The translations under genes and the position numbers were made by a program. A stretch of 64,000 bases of DNA. Source: Excoecaria cochinchinensis. Lineage: Eukaryota; Streptophyta; Magnoliopsida; Malpighiales; Euphorbiaceae. The stretch covers positions 2,702,001 through 2,766,000 of the forward strand of contig CANTUQ010000020.1 in assembly GCA_947683425.1 (NCBI GenBank), read 5' to 3'. Under the pieces are notes generated by a model. That model was not told the origin of the DNA and ran no database searches. It was given only the letters and a program-made list of their open reading frames with translations. Of the stretch, positions 34,078 to 44,404 are shown one piece after another (the first letter of the stretch is position 1; every line of letters starts with the position of its first letter).

Positions 34078-34719
34078 ACACAAACCATTCAAAATAACAA
34101 AGTTACTCTTCTCTCTTACTTTAAATAAAAAATAGAAATAAGATTGAAGAAGAAGACCAATACTAACTAAATAGCATTACTTACCTTCTTAGGAGACCTA
34201 ATCAAGCTTTACTAACCCCTCTCCAAGCTAATCCAAATGAATCACTCAAAACATGTCAAGAAGGAAGAAGAAAGAAAGGGCAAAGCAAGTGAACGGCAGA
34301 AACTCAAGGAAAAAGGAAAAGAAAAGAAGAATAATGGCCAAGGAAAAGAAACCAACGGGAATAGAAAAGAGAGAGGCACTTGGTCAAAGCAAATCCAAGA
34401 ATTAACTAGGTTATTAAATGCTACCTAACTCATTAATTACATATTTATCTTCTCTTCCTTTTTAATTAATCCTAATCTCCTCTTTTAACTCTTAATCTTT
34501 CTTAACATAAATTAAATCTATTGCCACTTGTCACTTCCCTACAAAGCCATGTGTCACTCTTCTACAAGCCATAAATTAAAATTTCCAATTTACATACCCT
34601 AACACCAGAGTGGTTCTGTCGCGCCCGCGCTCGCGACAGGACTCACACACACAACACTAATCTTTCTTGAACAAAAATTCTGTCATTCTTCTAGGGCTAT
34701 TTCGGGGTGTTACAGAATA

Positions 34720-34853
34720 ATTACTTTCATTGCCTTCTTTTACCTGATTCATGATAGAAGACAATCGATCATCCTGTTTTTGGGCATCCTTCACCTGCAA
34801 GAGGAAATCTGGCTTCACATGTATTTCTGCTATCAAGGTTCCATCATCTGCCA
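34720..34853 (-). pseudogene. B pol fragment between RNase H and integrase
   Basis: Minus strand reads DDGTLIAEIHVKP, then VKDAQKQDDRLSSIMNQVKEG and NESN, the variable linker between RNase H and integrase. It continues from 46911 once solo LTR G is removed and into 21731 once Z1 is removed, showing both elements inserted into one pol gene. Confidence 0.8.
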
Positions 34854-35171
34854 TGTCACACCCCGATACCCCCATTGGAAGGATACCAGAGCGCCACTCG
34901 CACAAACTCAAATACATACTCAAATAAGTTAAGAGAATAAATACATTAAATCAAAAGATAACAAATCCATATATATAACTATATAGCTTTTACAAAAGGG
35001 ATTTGTAAATGATAAGCATAAACATATATAAAATAATTCTTTACAAAAAAATACATTTCCAAAAATTAAAACTCCAATACAAAAATACAGTGGAACATAA
35101 AATAAACTCCAACTAAAGACCTCTAGTGGCCGACCTGCAGATATCCGACTCCAAAATGAACCTGCCACCTA

Positions 35172-35208
35172 CACGGGAAAAGAGCCCGTGCTAAGCGATA
35201 ACGCTTAG
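35172..35208 (-). other. Conserved LTR double hairpin (G)
   Basis: CTAAGCG-ATAA-CGCTTAG (35191-35208) beside CACGGG-AAAAGAG-CCCGTG (35172-35190). The second stem has G-C where Z1/Z2 have A-T at the sixth pair, changed on both sides. Confidence 0.75.
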
Positions 35209-36297
35209 TGGGGAGAAACAACACACGCATATACATATGATTGTAATAAAAATATATATAAGCTTAATAATAACAAAAGCATATAAACATATACTACTCA
35301 TGCTTATAGGAAGTATTCATCAAACACACATGTATATCAGAAAGTAACCATTCATATCTAAGTAGTCAATATTTATTTATCAATCTCATGTAACAACCTC
35401 AAGAAATAGCCTGATTATTCCCTGACTAGTGGATACGGGTACTAATGATACTGATAGGACACAGTATCCCAAGCATATGGAGACATGGGTCTCAAAACAT
35501 TTTATAATCATGTATACCCGAAGGTATATAGGAGACCGAGGTCTCAAACATCTTATACGACCCAACCAGGGTCCGCACGTAGCAAATAACATATAGCAGC
35601 TGCACTCACAACCTGACCCTTGATAAGTGCTTATATTTCCACTACTATGACTGTCACATCCCGTTTGCCCCCTAGTAATATGAGCCTGTCTGTGTGGGCA
35701 TGCATTTACATGTGTTCGGCATATCATAAGGGTATTTTGGTAAAAATGCATGTTTTTGGGGTTTATTAGCATATGGTAATATGTGTGACATTAGTGTGTA
35801 AATTAATTGGGAAATGATTGTGTGCATTTGAGCATATCATATTAAGGTGTTTTAAGATGGGAGTGCATAGTGTGTGTGTGTTCATACCATTATAGGGTGT
35901 GCATTAGTTGGGAGTGCATTGGGTGTGTGTAGTGCATACTTGTTGGGTGTGAGTGGTTAGTTTCACCAATAGGAAATTGACACATGTTTAGGGCAAAGAA
36001 AAGAAAAAGAAAAAAGGAAAGAAAGAAGGGGAAAGGGTAGATTCACGTTTCCTTCTTCCCCTCATCATCATCTTCTTCTTCTTCTTCTTCATTTTCTTCA
36101 CTCTAAGAACTTTAGTGTGGATTCAAGTCTTTATTGGTGGAATTAATCATCTCTTTGCATCCTCTTTGGTAAGTAAATGTATTCTTCTCATCTTGTTTTT
36201 CAATTGTTTTCATCTTCTTCTTCTGTGGGTTTAGATTTAACTAGGGTTTGTTCTTTGTTGTTCTTGTTGGTTTTAATCGTTAGTTGATCCTTCCCGC

Positions 36298-36342
36298 GAT
36301 CTTAAGGGCAAGGAAATTGCTGGGACTAGCGGAGCTAAGTGA
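36298..36342 (+). other. LTR micro-ORF, KGKE motif (F 5' LTR)
   Basis: Frame VDPSRDLKGKEIAGTSGAK then TGA at 36340. No ATG before the stop upstream; candidate splice acceptor GTTAG just before VDP. Confidence 0.45.
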
Positions 36343-36640
36343 TTGAAGCTTAGAATCTCAGGTTTGGGATCTTTTATTTATGAATTGTGCTTGATTTAAC
36401 TTACTGTAATTTTAGGGTTTATGTTCTTGAGAAACTTGAATGTGTTTATGCTTGATTTTGGTTGTTTTGATTTCAGAATTAAGTTGTATTTATGTTATTT
36501 ATGCTGTATGGGACATCTTCTGGAAGGCAACATGAGATTTGTATGGTTTTGATTCAATTTTGGAATTGATTTTTGAGTTATGGGAAATCTGGAAATGCAA
36601 AATCGCGATCCTGTTGAATTTCCCATTTCCAGTTTGTGTA

Positions 36641-37073
36641 TGTCACGTGACTAGCCAAGAAGAGAGGCCAGTCACGAGTAGTGACTGCAAGTCACGACTC
36701 GTGACCAGCCAGAGAGGCCAGTCCTGAGTGGTGACTGCCAGTCGCAACTCGTGACCAGCCAAGAGGAGGCCAGTCACGAGTTGTGACTTCCAGTTACGAC
36801 TCGTGACCAGCCAGGAGGGAGAGGCAGTCAAGGGTGGTGACTGCCAGTCACGACTCGTGACCAGCCAAAGGAAGAGGCCAGTCACGAGTCGCGACTCCCA
36901 GTCACGACTCGTGACTAGCCAGAGGAGAAGGCCAGTCACGACCCGTGACTAGCCAAAGGAAGAGGCCAGTCACGAGTTGTGACTTCCAGTCACGACTCGT
37001 GACCAGCTAGGAGGAGGAGGCCAGTCACGAGTTGTGATGCCAGTCACGACTCATGATCGGCCAACCTCGTTGG
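36641..37073. repeat. Palindromic CpG-rich array (F 5' LTR)
   Basis: About eight units of 45-57 bp, each 'ccagtcacgagtngtgactgcc' plus 'agtcacgactcgtgacc' separated by 'agccaagaggagg' spacers. Both halves and the whole unit are inverted repeats. Frames such as the 98-codon one at 36643-36939 are products of this repeat. Confidence 0.9.
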
Positions 37074-37781
37074 TCACCCCGTTCGGCCTATTTTCTAAAA
37101 TTTCCCAGTTTTAACACAAAAATGAATTTAGTACTTCTTCTGAATGGACTTATACTACTGTGTGATTCATGCCATGCTTTCATATGCTTTTATATGAGTG
37201 ATGTCATGATTCTTCAGATGAATTGTATGATGTACTTTGAAACACGAATTGAATGACACATAACCTGCTAGAGTCAAGTATGTGGATAGTTAGGCATGCC
37301 TAATAGAGTCTTTTAGCTGCAGCCCTCAGTTCAGTTCGGACCCCGATCAGGTCCCTGTTAGGTTCCTCGCGAACCCCTTAGTATTTTGATCTTGTTTAAG
37401 ATCCCCTCAGTAAAAATATTATGTTTTTAATAAAAATGAAGTGACTTTTGATTTGTACCTATAAGGTACCCTCAGTAATCGATTCGTACCCGTAAGGTAC
37501 CCTCAGTTCACTCGTTATCCACTACCTCGAGTCAGCAGGTGTTCGATTGGTTTGCTCTGCTCTGTTTTGGCTATATAAATGTGATATCTGAATGAGTATA
37601 ATGATGAGATGTATGTTTGATTATTTTGGAATGGATATGAATCTGAGATGCGGAACGTATGGCTTTTAATTGTGAGCATGCTTATGGATTATGTTATAAA
37701 CTATTGCATTTGCCATTGTGAATGTGTTATGCCTTGACGACCATTGTGAATGGCCGTCCATATTTTATGTGTGTTTCCCCA

Positions 37782-37821
37782 CTAAGCGTTTATCGCTTAG
37801 CACAGTGTTTTTACCCGTGCA
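37782..37821 (+). other. Conserved LTR hairpin (F 5' LTR)
   Basis: CTAAGCG-TTTAT-CGCTTAG (37782-37800) followed by a weaker CAC...GTG stem (CACAGTGTTTTTACCCGTG). 423 bp before the LTR end. Confidence 0.7.
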
Positions 37822-38228
37822 GATGCGGAAGGAGCTTTTCTTTGAGAAAGTCACTGCCGTCAAGCCAACACAGAAGGTTTTAGAGTAGGGCTTAGCTTGT
37901 GTAATCTTTGATGATTCTTTTTGTATAGAACTCTCTTGTATCAGTTTTGTTATAGCTTCCGCTTATGTACTTATATTTTGGTTATGTAATATCTTTTGTC
38001 TCAGTTGGTTTGATCAGAACATTATTGTAATAATTTATTATATTAATGTATGATCAGCTATTGATTTCTTTTCCCTTAAAGTTTTTAATTACCCCATACT
38101 TCGGTATGTATGTTTTGAATGATTGTATGGTTTGCCTTGTATCCGTTTGGTTGCACCCTGACTCATACGGCATCTCACTCCTAATCGGATGGGATCGCCT
38201 ACGTATGGGTAGGGGGTGTTACAGTTTT

Positions 38229-38240
38229 TGGTATCATTGC
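38229..38240 (+). promoter_or_regulatory. F primer-binding site, degenerate
   Basis: TGGTATCATTGC, 10 of 12 matches to the TGGTATCAGAGC primer site of Z1, Z2 and D, six bases after the LTR end. Confidence 0.7.
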
Positions 38241-38345
38241 CCCGGTTTAGGCATATCTGGGTGTTGTTGATGTTAGGTTGAGTTGCGTAGATGTGTATGT
38301 GTCTAGATCTGTGTTGGCTGATGCGGTTGTTTCTTATTTGTTTAG

Positions 38346-39485
38346 ATGGCTTCTAACTCTGCTCGTGGATCACTTGAGGAGTCCGCTGAGAGTGTGAACC
38401 CTCAAGCTATAGATCAATCAATTTCTGTGTCGGCTCAGCATGCTAGGGTCCAGCCCGAGGCCGCAGCCATGCCTTTTGAGGCTATGTTTAAATTGCATCA
38501 GGATATGGCTAGGGCCTTGGAGAGAGTGACTGCTCCTAGAGCCCCTATGGAGAACTTTAGAAGGGCAGGTGTGGAAGACTTCGATGGCACAGGTTTGGAT
38601 GAGTCAGAGATAGCTGAGAAATGGTTAGATAAAGTGAAGCGTGCTTTGAGAGAAATTTGGTGTCCTTCCGACCAGCAGGCAGAGTGTGCACTAGCTTTAT
38701 TGCAAGGGTCCGCTTTTGAATGGTGGGAATTGGTTTGCAGGCATCCTCAGCTACCGGATTCGATTACTTGGAAGTTCTTTAAGGGTGAGTTCACGAAGAA
38801 GTATGTTACTCAGACTTATAGGGATGCTAGATGGGCGTAGTTTTTGAGTTTGAGACAGAGGGCCATGTCAGTTTCAGATTATGAGAAAGAGTTCAATCAG
38901 TTGTCTCGCTATGCTCTGCGTGGGGTTATGATAGATGATTTCAGATGCAAGCATTTTGAAGCGGGGTTGAATGAGTCTTTGAAGAATGCTTTGATTTCTT
39001 TGATGTGTATGCCCGGGGTAAGTTATTATAAGATTGTGGAGGCTGCTGTGAGGGCTGAGAGATCAGAGTCTGTGCTGAGAGAGAGGGCTCAGAGGAGGAA
39101 CCCTTCTCGCGGAGGATCTTCTTCATCCTCGGGTAAGAGATCGAGGAACCCGCAGGATGAGTCATCATCTGGCCCGACTTCTAGAGGTAGAAGACAGGGG
39201 TCTGCAGCTGTGTCAAGTTCTGGTAGAGGTGGCAGATCAGAGACTACATCAGTATGTCCTCATTGCAGTAAGACTCATCGGGGTGAGTGCAGGTGGCTCT
39301 CTGGTGCGTGCTTCAAGTGTGGGAGCACTGAGCATCTTTTGGCTAGTTGTCCGAGAATGTATGAGGATTCTGGTTCCCTGAGAGAGGCCAGCAGGGTTGG
39401 TTCGAATGCTACATAGGTTACCCGTGGTAGAGGCCGTGGTAGAGGTCGAGGTGGTCGACCTAGAGAGGGTGCTGCATCAGAGACA
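38346..39485 (+). pseudogene. F gag (part of single gag-pol frame)
   Basis: ATG at 38346. Capsid domain residues about 60-230, with WLDKVKRALREI, FEWWELVCRHP and FTKKYVTQTYRDARW before a TAG at 38838. The same frame continues with LRQRAMSVSDYEKEF. Ser/Arg-rich linker, then CPHCSKTHRGEC (39256-39291) and an intact zinc knuckle CFKCGSTEHLLASC (39309-39350). A second TAG lies at 39414, followed by an RGRGRGRGG stretch. Both stops fit CAG to TAG. The protein would be the RNA-binding shell; it is truncated now. Confidence 0.9.
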
Positions 39486-39980
39486 GTGGAGCGTCAGTTG
39501 CCAGTCGCAGCTAGAGCCTACGCTGTGAGAGCCAGAGAGGAGCAAGATGCGCCTGATGTTATTGCTGGTAAGTTTCTACTCCATGACACTGAATTGTATG
39601 CTCTAATTGACCCTGGTTCCACACACTCATACTTGTGCACATATAAAATTGTTGATAAGTTGTATATGGTCGATCAGTTAGATTATGAGATATGTGTGAC
39701 CAGTCCATTAGGTCATAGTGTCAATGTGAGTAGAGTCTTTAGGAGTTGTCCTCTGATGGTTGAGGGAGTTGTGCTTCCAGCGGATTTGATTGAGTTACCT
39801 TTCAGAGAGTTTGATCTGATTCTGGGTATGGACTGGTTAGGTAAGCATCGGGCTGTAGTTGATTGCCATAGGAAGACAGTTGTGCTTCGAGATAGAGGTC
39901 AGTCTCTTGCTTTTTTGAAAGGTTTGGGTGCTAGTTCTTTGAATAGTGTGATTTCTGCGATGCAAGCCAAGAGGTTTATT
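39486..39980 (+). pseudogene. F protease domain
   Basis: Aspartic protease of the retropepsin fold, needed to cut the polyprotein. Active-site DPGSTHS with Asp at 39609-39611, then the VVDCHRK-type C-terminal strand preceded by ILGMDWLGKH near 39819-39848. Motifs intact; in frame with gag and RT, so only the upstream and downstream stops inactivate it. Confidence 0.88.
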
Positions 39981-40985
39981 AGGAAAGGTTGTGAGGCTTT
40001 TCTAGTGGTCATGTTAGATTCCAAGAGAGATCAAGTTCAGATTAAGGATATTCCTATAGTGCGGGAGTTTAGTGATGTGTTCCCGACCGAGTTGCCTGGT
40101 TTGCCTCCTGAGAGAGAGGTCGAGTTGTCCATTGAGATTATGCTGGGTACCACACCTATATCAAAAGCACCTTATCGGATGGCTCCTATAGAGTTGAGGG
40201 AACTTAAGACTCAACTACAAGAGTTATTGGATAAGGGGTTTATTCGACCTAGCATATCTCCTTGGGGAGCTCTAGTTCTGTTTGTCAAAAAGAAAGATGG
40301 ATCTTTGCGGATGTGTATCGACTATAGGCAGATCAATAAGGTTACAGTGAAGAATAAGTATCCGTTGCCTAGGATTGAAGATTTGTTTGATCAGCTTCGA
40401 GGTGCAGGTGTCTTCTCCAAGATAGATCTTCGATCAGGGTACTATCAGCTTCGAGTTCAGGATGCAGATGTGGTTAAGACTGCATTTCGGACTAGGTATG
40501 GCCACTATGCGTTTCTTGTGATGCTGTTTGGTTTGACCAATGCTCTAGCAGCTTTTGTGGATTTGATGAACCGTGTGTTTAGGCCATATCTAGATCGATT
40601 TGTAGTAGTGTTCATTGATGACATCTTGGTGTATTCCAAGGATGAGAGTGAGCATGAGGAGCATCTCTGATTGGTTTTGCAGATATTGAGAGAGCATCGG
40701 TTGTTTGCCAAGCTTAGCAAGTGTGATATTTGGCTTCGGGAAGTGTCGTTTTTGGGCCACATTATTTCAGCTAGGGGTATTCAGGTGGATCCAGCCAAGA
40801 TTGAGGCGATAGTTGATTGGAAAGCGCCTAGAAATGTTCAGGAAGTGAGGAGTTTCCTTGGTTTGGCAGGGTACTACCGTCGGTTTGTTAAGGGTTTTTC
40901 TGTGATTGCCGCTCCGATGACTAGATTGTTGCGAAAAGGGGTCAGATTTGAGTGGTCAGATAGATGCCAGGTTTATTTTGATCAG
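39981..40985 (+). pseudogene. F reverse transcriptase domain
   Basis: RNA-directed DNA polymerase. Visible blocks: SPWGALVLFVKKKDGSLRMCIDYRQ-type fingers, DLRSGYYQL, and the FIDDILVYSK catalytic box with both Asp at 40617-40622. A TGA at 40668 (fits CGA to TGA) follows the catalytic box; the frame continues into the connection FAKLSKC...FLGLAGYYRRF. Catalytic residues are intact but the protein is cut. Confidence 0.92.
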
Positions 40986-41400
40986 TTAAAGCAATTGCTG
41001 GTTGAGGCTCCTATACTTACTCAACCCATCTCGGGTAAAGAGTTTGTCATTTATAGTGATGCTTTGGGTGTTGGTCTTGGATGTGTTTTGATGCAAGAAG
41101 GTAAGGTCGTGGCTTATGCTTCTCGACAGTTAAAGCCACATGAGAGGAACTATCTGACGTATGACCTAGAGTTGGCGGCTGTGATCTTTGCTTTGAAGAT
41201 TTGGCGTCATTATCTATATGGGGAAAAGTGTAGGATCTTTTCGAACCATAAGAGCTTGAAGTACTTCCTCACACAGAAAGAGTTGAACATGAGACAGTGC
41301 CGTTGGCTTGAGTTGTTTAAAGACTACGACCGCATTGTGGATTACCATCCTGGTAAGGCCAATGTAGTTGCTGATGCTTTGAGTCGGAAGTCAGTTTCAG
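40986..41400 (+). pseudogene. F RNase H domain
   Basis: Degrades the RNA strand during reverse transcription. First Asp in YSDALG (41058), Glu in DLELAAV (41169). The third acidic position is Asn (SNHKSLKYF, AAC at 41244), a G-to-A change expected to abolish activity. The domain ends at ADALSRK near 41388. Confidence 0.85.
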
Positions 41401-42560
41401 CTTTGTTCCTAAGACGGTTTAGATGGAGGTTTGGTTCGGATGGGGCTTTGATTGCTCAGTTGCGTGTGAAGCCTACCTTGAGACAGAGGATTGTGGATGC
41501 TCAGAGGGATGATGAGAGGCTACAGCAGTTTGTGCAAGAGGTTAGATCGGGTAAGCATTTAGAGTTCTCAGTTCAGGATGAGGTGCTTATGTTCAGAAAT
41601 CGCTTGTGTGTGCCAGAGTCTGAGGATTTGAGGAGACAGCTTATGAGTGAGGCGTATAGTACAGTTTTTACTATGCATCCTGGCAGTGAGAAGATGTATC
41701 GGGACATGAAACAGTTTTATTGGTGGTCCGATATGAAGAGAGATATCATGGATTTTGTGTCCAAGTGCTTGACATGTCAGCAGGTAAAGGCCGAGCATCA
41801 AGTTCCTTCGGGATTGCTTACGCCTTTATCCGTTCCTGAGTGGAAGTGGGATGATATAGCCATGGACTTTGTATCTAGTTTGCCTTTGACTCAGAAGAAG
41901 CATGACTCAGTTTGGGTTATAGTAGATCGGCTTACGAAGTCAGCTCACTTTCTGCCAGTTAGAGTGGACTACTCGTTGGATAGATTGGCCAGTATCTATG
42001 TGGATGAGATAGTTCGGTTGCATGGTGTGCCATTATCCATAGTTTCAGATCGGGATCCGAGGTTCACTTCCAAGTTTTGGAAAGAGTTACAGAGAGCTTT
42101 GGGTACTAAGTTGAACTTCAGTACAGCGTTTCACCCTCAGACATATGGTCAGTCAGAATGGGTCATTCAGATTCTGGAGGATATGATGAGGGCTTGTGCT
42201 TTGGATTTTCCGGGTAGATGGGACAGATATGTGTCGGTTATGGAGTTTACCTACAATAATAGTTTTCAGTCGAGCATTGGTATGGCACCATATGAGGCTT
42301 TATATGGTCGGCAGTGTAGGACTCCGGTTTGTTAGACCGAGCTATCTGAGAGATCAGTGATTGGGCCAGAATTGGTTAGAGACACCGAAGAAAGGATCAG
42401 AGTGGTGCAGCGAAATTTGAAGGCGGCCAAGGATCGACAAAAGTCTTATGCCAACTTGAAGAGGAAAGACGTGCAATTTGAGATCGGGGACAAGGTTTTC
42501 CTTAAAGTTTGGCCTTGGAGGAAAGTGCTTCGGTTTGGAAAGAAAGGTAAGCTTAGTCCT
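41401..42560 (+). pseudogene. F integrase domain
   Basis: Zinc-binding part: the first His position is Tyr (TAT, 41655), second His at 41676, Cys pair CLTC at 41766-41777. Catalytic core: Asp 41925, Asp 42048, Glu 42156, exactly DD(35)E. A TAG at 42333 (fits TGG to TAG) splits the C-terminal part. GPY/F module KLSPRFIGPYEIL follows near 42550-42585. Zinc-site loss and the stop mean it is inactive. Confidence 0.9.
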
Positions 42561-42977
42561 CGTTTCATAGGTCCTTATGAGATTTTGGGTAAGGTTGGAC
42601 CGGTAGCCTATAGATTGGCATTACCGATGGAGTTGGCAAATTTGCACGATGTGTTCCACGTTTCAATGCTTCTTCGGTATAGATCAGATCCTTCGCATGT
42701 TCTTTCGGTTCAAGATGTACAGGTTCAGCCAGATTTTTCCTATGATGAGGAACCGAGAGCCATTCTAGCCCGAGAGGTGAGACAATTGAGAAGTAAGCAG
42801 ATCCCTTTGGTAAAAGTGTTATGGAACCATCACGGAGTCGAGGAAGCGACTTGGGAACCGAAAGAGTCGATGAGAGCTCAGTATCCGCAGTTGTTCAGTT
42901 CAGGTGAGAATTTTGAGGACGAAATTCTTGTTAGTAGGGGAGAGTTGTCACACCCCATTTGCCCCCTAGTAGTATGA
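42561..42977 (+). pseudogene. F GPY/F tail and chromodomain, stop inside 3' LTR
   Basis: The chromodomain-type end runs from about 42717 to 42900 (IPLVKVLWNHHGVEEATWEPKE), a module that directs chromovirus integration to particular chromatin. The frame then passes through the palindromic block and the polypurine tract and stops at TAG 42975, 32 bp inside the 3' LTR, so the last codons and the replication signal overlap. Confidence 0.85.
42909..42945 (+). promoter_or_regulatory. F palindromic block and polypurine tract
   Basis: AATTTTGAGGACGAAATTCT (42909-42928) then TAGTAGGGGAGAGT up to the LTR at 42946. This copy of the palindrome is less perfect than in Z1/Z2. Confidence 0.8.
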
Positions 42978-43588
42978 GCCTGTCTGTGTGGGCATGCATT
43001 TATATGTGTTCGGCATATCATAAGGGTATTTTGGTAAAAATGCATATTTTTGGGGTTTATTAGCATATGGTAATATGTGTGACATTAGTGTGTGAATTAA
43101 TTGGGAAATGATTGTGTGCATTTGAGCATATCATATTAAGGTGTTTTAAGATGGGAGTGCATAGTGTGTGTGTGTTCATACCATTGTAGGGTGTGCATTA
43201 GTTGGGAGTGCATTGGGTGTGTGTAGTGCATACTTGTTGTGTGTGAGTGGTTAGTTTCACCAATAGGAAATTGACACATGTTTAGGGCAAAGAAAAGAAA
43301 AAGAAAAAAGGAAAGAAAGAAGGGGAAAGGGCAGATTCACGTTTCCTTCTTCCCCTCATTATCTTCTTCTTCTTCTTCTTCATTTTCTTCACTCTAAGAA
43401 CTTTAGTGTGGATTCAAGTCTTTATTGGTGGAATTAATCATCTCTTTGCATCCTCTTTGGTAAGTAAATGTATTCTTCTCATCTTGTTTTTCATTTGTTT
43501 TCATCTTCTTCTTCTTTGGGTTTAGATTTAACTAGGGTTTGTTCTTTGTTGTTCTTGTTGGTTTTAATCGTTAGTTGATCCTTCCCTT

Positions 43589-43633
43589 GATCCTAAGGGC
43601 AAGGAAATTGTTGGGACTAGCAGAGCTAAGTGA
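43589..43633 (+). other. LTR micro-ORF, KGKE motif (F 3' LTR)
   Basis: Frame DPKGKEIVGTSRAK then TGA at 43631. Differs from the 5' LTR copy at a few codons but keeps KGKE. Confidence 0.45.
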
Positions 43634-43929
43634 TTGAAGCTTAGAATCTCAGGTTTGGGATCTTTTGTTTGTGAATTGTGCTTGATTTAAGTTACTGTAA
43701 TTTTAGGGTTTATGTTCTTGAGAAACTTAAATGTGTTTATGCTTGATTTTGATTGTTTTGATTTCTAAATTAAGTTATATTTATGTTGTTTATGCTGTAT
43801 GGGACATCTTCTGGAAGGGAAGATGAGATTTGTATGGTTTTGATTCAATTTTGGAATTGATTTTTGAGTTCTGGGAATTCTGGAAATGGAAAATCGCGAT
43901 CCTGTTGAATTTCCCATTTCCAGTTTTTG

Positions 43930-44404
43930 TCTGTCGCGTGACTAGCCAAGAAGAGAGGCCAGTCACGAGTAGTGACTGCCAGTCACAACTCGTGACCAGC
44001 CAGAGATGCCAGTCACGAGTAGTGACTGCCAGTCACGACTCGTGACCAGCCAGAGAGGCCAGTCACGAGCGGTGACTGCCAGTCACCACTTGTGACCAGC
44101 TAAGAGGAGGCCAGTCACGAGTCGTGACTTCCAGTCACGACTCGTGACCAGCCAGGAGGGAGAGGCAGTCGCGGGTGGTGACTTCCAGTCACGAACTATG
44201 ACCAGCCAAAGGAAGAGGCCAGTCACAAGTCGCGACTCCCAGTCACGACTCGTGACCAGCCAGAGGAGAAGGCCAGTCACGACCCGTGACAAGCCAAAGG
44301 AAGAGGCCAGTCACGAGTCGTGACTTCCAGTCATGGCTCATGACCAGCCAGGAGGAGGAGGCCAGTCACGAGTGGTGATGCCAGTCACGACTCGTGACCG
44401 GCCA
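43930..44404. repeat. Palindromic CpG-rich array (F 3' LTR)
   Basis: About nine units of the same type as 36641-37073, one more than the 5' LTR; several CG to TG or CA changes. Confidence 0.9.

Larger units (their letters stand above)
21737..34714 (-). mobile_element. Z1: gag-only Tekay-like element, minus strand, interrupted by Z2
   Basis: Target duplication GAATA is perfect (21732-21736 and 34715-34719). In sense order: 5' LTR 34714-32189, primer site 32183-32172, gag 32062-30884, polypurine tract 30820-30804, 3' LTR 30803-29886 plus 23430-21737 (split by Z2). The internal region is only 1385 bp; protease, RT, RNase H and integrase are absent. It sits in B's pol. The LTRs differ at roughly 1% of sites by eye, plus an array-length difference. 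Confidence 0.92.
32189..34714 (-). repeat. Z1 5' LTR
   Basis: 2526 bp, sense TGTAACACCCCG...GTGTTACA. Gives the uninterrupted reference for the Z2 insertion site. Carries the GTCGCG palindrome (34618-34640), splice-donor-like AAG^GTAAGT (intron start 34194), micro-ORF (34021-34077), three-unit array (33326-33470) and double hairpin (32570-32607). Confidence 0.92.
35652..38223 (+). repeat. F 5' LTR
   Basis: 2572 bp, TGTCACATCCCG...GTGTTACA. Contains CTT-rich leader near 36060-36100, donor G^GTAAGT (intron start 36169), KGKE micro-ORF, palindromic array, GTGGATAG...GCATGC block (37281) and hairpin (37782). Confidence 0.95.

Noticed and set aside
36643..36939. 98-codon minus-strand frame (repeated VTSRDW)
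   Set aside because: Translation of the palindromic minisatellite; the F 3' LTR version is broken differently.
36641..37073. CRISPR-like array of palindromic repeats with spacers
   Set aside because: Spacers are themselves repeated, units vary, the array is inside a plant LTR and occurs in both LTRs; no cas genes.
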